From NCBI GenBank assembly GCA_021825285.1, contig JAKAHW010000013.1:1-12813 (forward strand): a stretch of DNA of 12,813 nucleotides, in the 5' to 3' direction. This DNA is from a bacterium (lineage in GTDB: Bacteria; Patescibacteria; Microgenomatia; Levybacterales; GWA1-39-11). How positions within the stretch are numbered: position 1 is the stretch's first letter; every line of letters starts with the position of its first letter. The position numbers were made by a program, and so were the translations under genes. Below the pieces are notes generated by a model. That model saw nothing but the letters and a program-made list of their open reading frames with translations. It was not told the DNA's origin and did not search any database. Below are positions 1 to 5,854 of this stretch, piece by piece.

Positions 1-333
1 GTCGGACCTTTGGCGGCTTTAATTTTTTCTGCCATCTTGGTTATTATTTCAGGAGGTCCCAATTATTTTGGGCTTAATTTTATTCAAGCAGCTCTTACGG
101 TAATATTAATAGAATATGCAGCACGGTTAATTCAAGATTATTTAATTGCCCCTATTATTATAGGTAAGGCAGTCAAGATTCATCCTCTTACTATTTTATT
201 TGCAGTAATTGCCGGAGAACACGTATACGGAATTCTGGGTGTGTTGTTGGCGGTTCCAATTGCTGCCTCCATAAAAATAATTTACCAATTTATAATAGAA
301 AACGTGGAAGGATCTTCGAAAAGTAGCCTATAG
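1..333 (+). CDS. AI-2E/PerM-family transporter, C-terminal fragment (5' end outside window)
   Basis: The reading frame is open from the first base and stops at TAG 331-333, so only about 110 C-terminal residues are present. They are very hydrophobic, with two to three membrane segments. They match the conserved end of the AI-2E/PerM family: a start like VGPLAALIF, then an amphipathic stretch with LIQDYLIAPIIIGKAVKIHPL, then a glycine-rich helix ending GILGVLLAVPIAASIKI. The family consists of polytopic inner-membrane proteins, some reported to export autoinducer-2 and others to act as Na+/H+ antiporters, so the substrate cannot be given from sequence. A TTG at 10-12 is in frame but is not the true start, because the homologous sequence continues to the window edge. 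The gene ends 38 bases before rnpB, in the same orientation, with no clear terminator between them. Confidence 0.88.
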   Translation, partial: VGPLAALIFSAILVIISGGPNYFGLNFIQAALTVILIEYAARLIQDYLIAPIIIGKAVKIHPLTILFAVIAGEHVYGILGVLLAVPIAASIKIIYQFIIENVEGSSKSSL

Positions 334-335
334 CA

Positions 336-364
336 TTGTGCTTTAATACCCTTTTTGGTATAAT
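336..364 (+). promoter_or_regulatory. Promoter of rnpB
   Basis: A consensus TATAAT lies at 359-364, preceded by TGG at 356-358, which gives an extended -10. A TTGTGC -35-like box sits at 336-341 with a 17-base spacer. The expected start site at about 371-372 coincides with the first base of the P1 helix of RNase P RNA. That agreement between two independent predictions makes this the best supported promoter in the window. It slightly overlaps the region just behind the AI-2E stop codon. Confidence 0.75.
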
Positions 365-371
365 AAATTCA

Positions 372-676
372 CTAGGAAGAAGAGCTGTCGCCCCGATTAA
401 ATCGGGGAGGAAAGTCCAGACAGGTGTAGTGCCGGGGACTCCGGTTAAATCCGGAGATGCGTAAGCGCTGGTTTCCAATTCCTTTACCCACATGTGAGAA
501 TTGGAACAGGTTTTGAATTAACAAAACTTGAGAGCAACAGAGACGAGTGGGTGTGAAACGGGCAATCCCCCCTGCTGCAACCTCCGATCGGTGTTGTGCA
601 CTACCTATATACATCGAGGTTTGAGGGCATTAGATAGATGACAGCTAAAACAGAATCTGGCTTACTCTCTTCCTAG
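372..676 (+). ncRNA. rnpB: RNase P RNA (class A-like)
   Basis: This is the catalytic RNA of ribonuclease P, which removes the 5' leader of tRNA precursors. The two hallmark conserved regions are present: GAGGAAAGTCC at 407-417 and ACAGAATCTGGCTTA at 650-664. The core helices can be drawn. P1 pairs CTAGGAAG (372-379) with CTTCCTAG (669-676). P2 pairs GCTGTC (384-389) with GACAGC (640-645). P3 is a short hairpin, CCCCGAT/ATCGGGG with a 3-base loop (391-407). P4 pairs CCAGA (416-420) with TCTGG (656-660). Further hairpins lie at 439-456, 475-504 and 510-527. The internal stretch GTGTGAAACGGGCAATCC is also typical of bacterial RNase P RNA. At about 305 nt the RNA is compact compared with the roughly 375-400 nt usual for class A. 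The ends are set by P1 pairing and the promoter. A second P1-like 3' strand at 721-729 leaves some doubt about the 3' end. Confidence 0.95.
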
Positions 677-742
677 GAATTTTAATTTCCGACGGGAGAG
701 AGATGAGCGAAGCGAATTCCTCTTCCTAGTAAATTAATTTCT
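669..742 (+). repeat. Imperfect direct repeat of the rnpB 3' end
   Basis: CTTCCTAG followed by an AATTTTAATTTCC-like tail (669-690) recurs as CTTCCTAG plus AAATTAATTTCT at 722-742, with a period of 53 bases. Both copies complement the 5' strand of P1 (372-380). The 44 bases between them contain a purine-rich stretch and no recognisable gene. The remaining bases up to the helicase stop at 787 hold nothing else I can identify apart from the inverted repeat at 781-813. Confidence 0.6.
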
Positions 743-780
743 TCTATCCATTGTAGTTGTAGAGCATTTTATCTGAAAGA

Positions 781-813
781 AAAATGTTATGCATTATAGC
801 TGCATAACATTTT
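781..813 (-). terminator. Inverted repeat over the helicase stop codon, probable terminator
   Basis: AAAATGTTATGCA (781-793) and TGCATAACATTTT (801-813) are perfect 13-base arms around a 7-base loop. On the minus strand the second arm runs into TTTTTCTTTC, a U-rich tail as expected for a Rho-independent terminator, so it would end the helicase transcript. The stem is AT-rich and therefore weak. On the plus strand the tail is only TTTTATAC, but it might also stop read-through from rnpB. The helicase stop codon (787-789) lies inside the downstream arm. Confidence 0.6.
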
Positions 814-3696
814 ATACTCACAGTTTTGGCATAGAATGCTTTTGGAACATTTGAAATCGCTTTTTTCAATTTCTTCTACTTTGTTAAGAATCTTTTGTTT
901 AATTTCTTCTAAGAGCTCTGAATTTATCTCGTTTGTAACCTTTTTCCCTTCTTCAAGATAGAATAAAGTTACAATTATTTCTTCAGGTTTTTTATTTAAG
1001 TTTATGTCGTCAACGAGTGTTGCAGCTAAAGCATAAATTCCCAGCTGAAGTTTGTAGCTATTTTTAGATAGAGTTTCCGATTGTCCAGTTTTGTAATCTA
1101 TGATTTCAATTTTACTGCTGGAAAGTTTGTCAATTCTATCGATTTTACCCATTATCTTTATGCTTTTTTTCTTCTCCTTGTTGGTTAGAAAAAATGAAAA
1201 TGGCGATTCTAGAGAAAGTGGCAAATTATTTTTATCAAAGAAATTTTCGTAATAATTTTTTACTAAGTTTTCACCTTTTTTAAACATCTTTTCCTCGTAT
1301 GCTTTTTCCTGATATCCTTCAGAAAGCCAGTCTTTTCTGAGCAAAAGATTAAAATCCTCAAGACTTAAATTCTTTCCGCTTTTCCATCCTTGGTAAAAAT
1401 CTTTAAAAGTGTTGTGGATAGAAATACCAAAGCTTAATGGGGCAGTTGCCGGAGTAGGAAGTTTTAATATGAATCGTGCTTTGTAGTGAAGGGGACAGAC
1501 ATCAAATGCTTGCAGTTGGGAGTATGATAAAGAATAAATTTGAATGCCATTCGCTTTTCTAACCACCTCGTTTACTTTTCCCTGTTCATAATCTTTTATT
1601 ATTTCAAGAAGAGATAATTGTTTTACTTCTTGTTTTCCCACCTTTTTATCTAGAAGTTCCGGAAGAACCTCGAAAACAAATGGAGAAATTTTCTTTTCTC
1701 TTTTTCCTTCTGCGTAAAATTTAGCAGCAGTTAAAAATAATATATCTTTTGCTCGGGTCATTCCAACGTAAAACAGTCTTCGTTCTTCTTCAAGATGGTA
1801 ATCACCTTCAGGGATTATTTCTTTGATTAGTTTTTGAGGGAGAGGAATTTTTTCTTTTCTTTCTCTTGTTGGAAACCTGTCTTCGACAAGATTAACCATA
1901 AAAACAACTGGGAATTCGAGTCCTTTACTTGAGTGAATTGTTAGGATGTTTACCGCGTTTACATTTCTCCAATCATTTTCTCCAACCAAAGGGCTTTCTC
2001 CCATTTCCATCATGAGGTCTATCCACTCGACGGTGTCGTAAATTGTTGAATTCTTATTAACAGATTCGTAAGTTTTTAATTTATCAAAAAGTTTTGCAAT
2101 ATTTACAGCAACGTGTTCGTCCTTTTCGCTTTTTATTTCAGTGAGCTTTTTAAAAAGCCCAGTCTCAGTTAAGAAATAATAGAGTATTTGCCCTGCGCCT
2201 TCTTTTTTTGTTTTTTCAAGATGGTATAGAATTAAATTTTTGATTTTGCCTAGTTTATCTTTCGATTTTTGTTCAATTGAAAGTTCACTCGCTTTTTCTA
2301 GCGACTCAAAAAGTGTTAACCCTTTTTTTCTTCCTTCAGAAAGCAAAACATTTATATCTCTGGCTTCTATATTAAATACATCTATGTTTAAAACTCTGTA
2401 AAGGGCAACGGAATCCGATAAATCATAAAGAACTTTAAGGTAGGCAATTAAGTCCCTTATTTCCTCCTGTTGAAAGAGTTGTCCCGGTCCTAAAAATTGG
2501 AAAGGAATATTGTGTCTTTGAAGCGCTGAGGTAATTGGCTGAGCATGATTATTTGCTCGGACCAGAATAGCAAAATCGGAATAATTATATTTTTCTCCCT
2601 TTATTAACTCTACTATTTTTTTTGCAATTAAATCAGCTTCTTCGTCGACGCGCCCGGCTATAAGTGCTTCAATTTTTCGCCCTTTAATTTTTCTTTGAGA
2701 AACAAGCTTTTTATTAATATTTTCAAGTTTTTCAAGACGATTTGGATTATTGTGTTGAATCAACTCATATGATTTATCTAAAATTTCCTGTGTTGAGCGA
2801 TAATTTTTTGTTAAGGTTATTATTTTTGCCCCGGGAAAATTATTTTTAAACTGGATAACGTTTGAAAGAGCAGCCCCCCGCCATCTATAGATTGCTTGAT
2901 CGTCGTCGGCGACAACCGTTATATTATGCTTACTACCGGCAAGTAAAATTGCCAACTCATTTTGAGCAAAATTTGTATCCTGAAATTCATCCACCAAAAT
3001 ATATTTAAATTGTTCCTGATATTTTTTTAAAATGTTTGGTCTTTCTCTAAGCAATGACAATGTTTGTCCAATAAGATCGGAAAAATCCATAACTCCTTCG
3101 ACATCTTTTAATTTCGAATAAGCCTGGTAAGCTTTTGCTAGTTCATAAGTTTTCTTACCCTCTTTTTTTTCCTCCTCACCTGTCGCCTCCTTTTTGAGCG
3201 ACTCAGCGAATTTGAGATATTCGATAGGCGTGATATCTTCATCTTGAAGACGAGAAAAATGTTGAAGTATTGCTTCAAGGAATTTTTTAGGATTTCCAAG
3301 AGGACGAAAGTAATCCAAGTCCAACATGAAAAGATTTTTTTTCAGAAACAAAATACTATCTGCTTCTGTCATTAAGCGAAAGTTGGGGTTTAGTCCTTTG
3401 TCAATTGCGTTCTCTCTTAAAAACAAATCACAAAAGGAATGAAAGGTTGAAATCCACATCTGGCTATATCCATAAGGCATTATTTTATCCACTCTTTCCG
3501 TCATCTCAAAAGCTGCCTTTTCGGTAAATGTTAATGCCAAAATTTCATGAGGCTTAACTTTTTTCGAGAGAAGTAAATGTTTTATTCGTTCGGTTATGAC
3601 AGTGGTTTTTCCTGTGCCTGCCCCTGCAATTATTAAAAGTGGGCTCTCTCCAAATTCTATTGCTTCTTTTTGTTCGCGATTTAAAACTCTATCCAT
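787..3696 (-). CDS. UvrD/PcrA-like superfamily 1 helicase fused to a PD-(D/E)XK (RecB/AddB-like) nuclease
   Basis: This is a 969-residue protein predicted to unwind DNA with ATP and cut it during repair or recombination. The N-terminal two thirds carry the SF1A helicase motifs in order: Q motif LNREQKEAI (near 5), Walker A AGAGTGKT (near 24), LTFTEKAA (near 55), STFHSF (near 84), Walker B VDEFQDTN (near 235), VVADDDQAIYRWRGA (near 261), LTKNYRS (near 295), TIHSSKGLEFPVVF (near 585) and EERRLFYVGMTRAKD (near 637). From about 720 follows a RecB/AddB/Cas4-type nuclease. It has FDVCPLHYKARF, GISIHNTF with the motif histidine, GKIDRID, the core EIIDYKTG, and LQLGIYALA as the QxxxY-type motif. A cysteine near 733 with CxxCx5C at the extreme C-terminus (near 955, 958, 964) matches the Fe-S staple of AddB and AdnB. 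Ordinary UvrD/PcrA is about 700-750 residues without the nuclease, so AdnA/AdnB of actinobacteria are the closest known architecture. The ATG start has no Shine-Dalgarno but has an extended -10 close upstream. Confidence 0.93.
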   Translation of the reverse strand: MDRVLNREQKEAIEFGESPLLIIAGAGTGKTTVITERIKHLLLSKKVKPHEILALTFTEKAAFEMTERVDKIMPYGYSQMWISTFHSFCDLFLRENAIDKGLNPNFRLMTEADSILFLKKNLFMLDLDYFRPLGNPKKFLEAILQHFSRLQDEDITPIEYLKFAESLKKEATGEEEKKEGKKTYELAKAYQAYSKLKDVEGVMDFSDLIGQTLSLLRERPNILKKYQEQFKYILVDEFQDTNFAQNELAILLAGSKHNITVVADDDQAIYRWRGAALSNVIQFKNNFPGAKIITLTKNYRSTQEILDKSYELIQHNNPNRLEKLENINKKLVSQRKIKGRKIEALIAGRVDEEADLIAKKIVELIKGEKYNYSDFAILVRANNHAQPITSALQRHNIPFQFLGPGQLFQQEEIRDLIAYLKVLYDLSDSVALYRVLNIDVFNIEARDINVLLSEGRKKGLTLFESLEKASELSIEQKSKDKLGKIKNLILYHLEKTKKEGAGQILYYFLTETGLFKKLTEIKSEKDEHVAVNIAKLFDKLKTYESVNKNSTIYDTVEWIDLMMEMGESPLVGENDWRNVNAVNILTIHSSKGLEFPVVFMVNLVEDRFPTRERKEKIPLPQKLIKEIIPEGDYHLEEERRLFYVGMTRAKDILFLTAAKFYAEGKREKKISPFVFEVLPELLDKKVGKQEVKQLSLLEIIKDYEQGKVNEVVRKANGIQIYSLSYSQLQAFDVCPLHYKARFILKLPTPATAPLSFGISIHNTFKDFYQGWKSGKNLSLEDFNLLLRKDWLSEGYQEKAYEEKMFKKGENLVKNYYENFFDKNNLPLSLESPFSFFLTNKEKKKSIKIMGKIDRIDKLSSSKIEIIDYKTGQSETLSKNSYKLQLGIYALAATLVDDINLNKKPEEIIVTLFYLEEGKKVTNEINSELLEEIKQKILNKVEEIEKSDFKCSKSILCQNCEYKMLCSYNA

Positions 3697-3709
3697 GTAA
3701 GACTGAACA

Positions 3710-3718
3710 ATTTTACCA
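3710..3718 (-). promoter_or_regulatory. Extended -10 element upstream of the helicase gene
   Basis: On the minus strand TGGTAAAAT lies 13 bases before the ATG, within the 12-mer TTATGGTAAAAT. A weak TTTCAA lies 17 bases further upstream as a possible -35. The implied start site would leave a leader of about 7 bases. The same 12-mer occurs before rmuC. Confidence 0.45.
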
Positions 3719-3744
3719 TAACACGAAGCGTTTGAAAGGTACGA

Positions 3745-4149
3745 TTATTCTACGATGATAGTTCCTTTTTGAGAAGGTATTAAATGATTGTGGTAGGTGA
3801 ATTTTCCTGCTTTTAGAAAAGTTGTTTGAACTGATGAGCCAGTTTTAAAAATTCCAAGATTTAAAAAAGGATAAAGCTCATGGGTAGGGTGAGGATCAGA
3901 ACTGACAGTTGCGTCTTTTCCGCTTTCATTTTTCCAATTTACCGTATCGTTTATTTTAACGGTGAGTGTTGACGGATCAAAACCATTAGTTGTAAGTTTT
4001 ACTTGTGTTAATGTTTTTGGCGGAATTACCGGTCCTAGATTTTCTTTCTTTTTCTGAACAGATGTTGTTTTTGTTTTGTTCGTGCTTAGGAAAAATATTC
4101 CAGAAATTAAAAGGAGGATAACTACCGAAATTAATACTACTTTTTTCAT
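3745..4149 (-). CDS. Cupredoxin-like exported protein lacking the type 1 copper cysteine
   Basis: This is a 134-residue protein. Residues 1-22 form a hydrophobic N-terminal segment (MKKVVLISVVILLL...), either a signal peptide or a membrane anchor; there is no lipobox cysteine. A lysine- and threonine-rich linker follows. From about 48 comes a cupredoxin-like beta domain: FDPSTLTVKINDTVNWKNES, then DPHPTHELYP, then GKFTYHNHLIPSQKGTIIVE. In amicyanin and plastocyanin the last loop holds Cys, His and Met ligands (YHCTPHPFM type). Here the aligned positions are Asn, Ile and Gln, so a blue copper site is not possible as drawn. Four histidines remain, H87, H90, H120 and H122, which could form a different metal site. 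I recall similar HPTH...YHxHL proteins in other candidate-phyla genomes, but their function is unknown to me. The protein probably acts on the outer face of the membrane. The flanking genes are rmuC and the helicase, about 41 and 48 bases away, and give no functional hint. Confidence 0.82.
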   Translation of the reverse strand: MKKVVLISVVILLLISGIFFLSTNKTKTTSVQKKKENLGPVIPPKTLTQVKLTTNGFDPSTLTVKINDTVNWKNESGKDATVSSDPHPTHELYPFLNLGIFKTGSSVQTTFLKAGKFTYHNHLIPSQKGTIIVE

Positions 4150-4190
4150 TCTAATAATAAGCTAGCACAACGAAAATTTATAATCAAGCT

Positions 4191-5216
4191 TTAGTTTTCA
4201 ATCAAGAGCTTTTCTTCCTCTTTTTCAATCGAGCCAGTTGTTTGGATTTGTTGTCCTAACCTTGAAAAGCCCGTTTGAACTTGATTAACCATGTTGTAGG
4301 AGTTGTTTACATGCTTTGATAAAGTATCAATATTTTCCCCGACTTTTTCATACTCTTTTTGTATTGCCCTAATTCCTGATAAGATTTCATGAGCCTTTTT
4401 GCTTATTTTCTGACCCTCAAACCCCATTAGAATCGCCTTAAGATAGGCGTAAAAAGTCATCGGAGAAACTGATAGGACTCTTCGGGACGAGGAGTAGTCA
4501 AAAAGAGCAGGGTTATTAATAATTTCATAGTAAACAGATTCAGAAGGAATGTACATGAGGGCATAATCAATAGTTCCTTCATTTGTTAAAATATATTTTT
4601 TTGATATTGCATCAATATGTTTTTTTACATCAGAAACAAATTCTTTCTCGGAGACCTTCCTTTCAGACTCGGATCCGGCTGCCGCTAATTTTCTGAAGTT
4701 TTCCATGGGAAACTTTGAATCAATTGGAATAATTCCTGCTTCGGTTTTGATTGCAGCGTCTACAATAAAACCATTTTTAAACGCATATTGAAGATGAAAT
4801 GACTGTTTGGGAAGCATCTGGGAAAGAAGCTCTTTTAAAACTTGTTCCCCTATGTTCCCGCGAAGTTTAGGGCTTCTTAAAAACTCTTGAAGTTCTTTCA
4901 TCCCACGGCCAATCTCCGACATTTCTCCGATATTTTTTTGGACAGCCGATATAACTCTTGCCGCATTATCAAGCCTTTCATTAAGAGCTTTTGTGTTTTC
5001 TTGAAGAGTGGTTGTCACTTGTTTGTTGGTGTCGCGAAGTCCTTGATTAAACGTCTTATTGATTTCGTCCATGCTTTTCTGTGTGGACTTTAACCATTCG
5101 ACAAGTGTATCGTCGGGTTTTTTTTCTGAAATTTCGGATAGCCGTTTATTAAAAAAATAAATAATTGCAACAATACCAAGAGCAAAAAATCCAACCAAAA
5201 TCCAAGGGTTTTCCAT
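4191..5216 (-). CDS. rmuC: RmuC-family protein (DNA recombination, predicted nuclease fold)
   Basis: This is a 341-residue protein of the RmuC family, which in E. coli limits recombination at inverted repeats; the biochemical activity is not settled. It has a single N-terminal membrane helix (about 5-22), then a long charged coiled coil (about 25-115). The conserved RmuC domain begins at LRGNIGEQVLKELL (118-131) and continues with HLQYAFKNGFIVDAAI (141-156) and IIPIDSKFPMENF (162-174). The D153 and D166-S-K168 pattern fits the restriction-endonuclease-like PD-(D/E)XK core. Then come YALMYIPSESVYYEI (218-232) and SPMTFYAYLKAI (251-262), both family signatures, and another helical tail. Length is somewhat below E. 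coli RmuC (about 475), mainly through a shorter coiled coil. The ATG at 5214-5216 has no Shine-Dalgarno; an extended -10 lies 11 bases upstream. Confidence 0.92.
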   Translation of the reverse strand: MENPWILVGFFALGIVAIIYFFNKRLSEISEKKPDDTLVEWLKSTQKSMDEINKTFNQGLRDTNKQVTTTLQENTKALNERLDNAARVISAVQKNIGEMSEIGRGMKELQEFLRSPKLRGNIGEQVLKELLSQMLPKQSFHLQYAFKNGFIVDAAIKTEAGIIPIDSKFPMENFRKLAAAGSESERKVSEKEFVSDVKKHIDAISKKYILTNEGTIDYALMYIPSESVYYEIINNPALFDYSSSRRVLSVSPMTFYAYLKAILMGFEGQKISKKAHEILSGIRAIQKEYEKVGENIDTLSKHVNNSYNMVNQVQTGFSRLGQQIQTTGSIEKEEEKLLIEN

Positions 5217-5226
5217 AGAGGTACAT

Positions 5227-5268
5227 TATTTTACCATAAGTTTTCTGGGTTTGTATTTTACCCTAAGT
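5227..5268 (-). promoter_or_regulatory. Extended -10 element of rmuC, present as a direct repeat
   Basis: On the minus strand ACTTATGGTAAAATA (5227-5241) lies just before rmuC. It is preceded 27 bases upstream by ACTTAGGGTAAAATA (5254-5268), a 14 of 15 match whose upstream copy overlaps the methyltransferase stop codon. The downstream copy contains TGGTAAAAT (5228-5236), 11 bases from the ATG. No convincing -35 is seen. It may be two tandem -10 elements or a repeated protein-binding site. Confidence 0.45.
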
Positions 5269-5818
5269 TGTTGAATTCGAGGATTTCGTAGAGAACAATT
5301 CCAAGACTAACCATAACATTCAGGCTTTTATTTATTCCTCTCATTGGAAGTTCTACGATTTCATCGCAAAGATCTAAAACTTCTTTTGAGATTCCATCAG
5401 ACTCATGTCCCACAACCAAAGCTATTGGGAGAGAGTAATTTGCCTTGGTATAATCATCCGCGCGCTTATCAAGCTCAACCCCTATAATCTTTATTTTTGA
5501 CTCCGATTTATCGGAGCGTGCATTTTGACTTTTAAGTTTTGAGATCGCGTCAATAGTTGACGCGTTGTATTCCCAATCAATCCATTGCCAGGTATTTACG
5601 GAGGCCTTTTTTATTCGTGTATTAGGGGGAGTTTCGGTTTCCCCACACAAAAAAACTTTTTTTGCTCCCACTGCGTCTGCAAGTCTAAAAATTGCACCAA
5701 CGTTATAAGTATCCAATACGTTGTCAAGAATAATATAAATATCACTTCTCTTAATTTTTTTTAGCTCCCCTTTTGTAGGAGTTGTTGTCCTGAGTTCTTG
5801 TGCGCCAAGCTGGTTCAT
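5258..5818 (-). CDS. SpoU/TrmH-family RNA 2'-O-methyltransferase
   Basis: This is a 186-residue protein of the SPOUT superfamily, expected to transfer a methyl group from S-adenosylmethionine to a ribose 2'-OH in tRNA or rRNA. All three family motifs are visible. Motif 1 is LDTYNVGAIFRLADAVGA (35-52), with the conserved Asn39 and Arg45. Motif 2 is ALVVGHESDGIS (133-144). Motif 3 is VELPMRGINKSLNVMVSLGIVLYE (155-178), with the SLNV that forms the trefoil-knot cofactor pocket. No N-terminal L30e-like substrate domain is present, so it resembles the short TrmH/TrmL type rather than RlmB; the exact target cannot be assigned. The stretch at 85-108 between motifs 1 and 2 is odd: it is encoded across two perfect DNA palindromes, and residues 99-108 (NARSDKSESK) look like a low-complexity insertion. 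The gene starts 36 bases after topA. The ATG has no Shine-Dalgarno and has a TATAAT only 6 bases upstream. Confidence 0.92.
   Translation of the reverse strand: MNQLGAQELRTTTPTKGELKKIKRSDIYIILDNVLDTYNVGAIFRLADAVGAKKVFLCGETETPPNTRIKKASVNTWQWIDWEYNASTIDAISKLKSQNARSDKSESKIKIIGVELDKRADDYTKANYSLPIALVVGHESDGISKEVLDLCDEIVELPMRGINKSLNVMVSLGIVLYEILEFNNLG
5501..5516. repeat. Perfect palindrome inside the methyltransferase gene, similar to rnpB hairpins
   Basis: CTCCGATTTATCGGAG has 7-base arms around two bases. It codes for part of the NARSDKSESK linker (residues 101-106). Its core resembles the rnpB hairpin CCCCGATTAAATCGGGG at 391-407 and, more loosely, CTCCGGTTAAATCCGGAG at 439-456. Confidence 0.6.
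5546..5564. repeat. Second perfect palindrome inside the methyltransferase gene
   Basis: CGCGTCAATAGTTGACGCG has perfect 8-base arms around TAG. It lies 29 bases from the palindrome at 5501-5516 and codes for residues around 85-91 (NASTIDA). Its GC content is higher than that of the surrounding gene. No related copy is visible elsewhere in the window. Confidence 0.55.
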
Positions 5819-5824
5819 TTGGAT

Positions 5825-5830
5825 ATTATA
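5825..5830 (-). promoter_or_regulatory. -10 element predicting a leaderless methyltransferase mRNA
   Basis: A perfect TATAAT on the minus strand is followed by only six bases (ATCCAA) and then the ATG at 5818. A start site 7 bases downstream of the hexamer would fall on the A of the ATG. I see no good -35, and the intergenic region is AT-rich, so a chance match is possible. Confidence 0.4.
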
Positions 5831-5854
5831 TAAAATTTGGATTCAAATTGCTTT

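Noticed and set aside
372..614. Open frames on the minus strand across the RNase P RNA (290-493 and 372-614)
   Set aside because: They overlap a well supported structural RNA, have no recognisable protein features, and the conserved bases are explained by RNA helices.
677..786. Small RNA, tRNA or riboswitch downstream of rnpB
   Set aside because: No cloverleaf, known aptamer or stable GC-rich fold is visible; only the repeat of the rnpB end and the AT-rich inverted repeat are supported.
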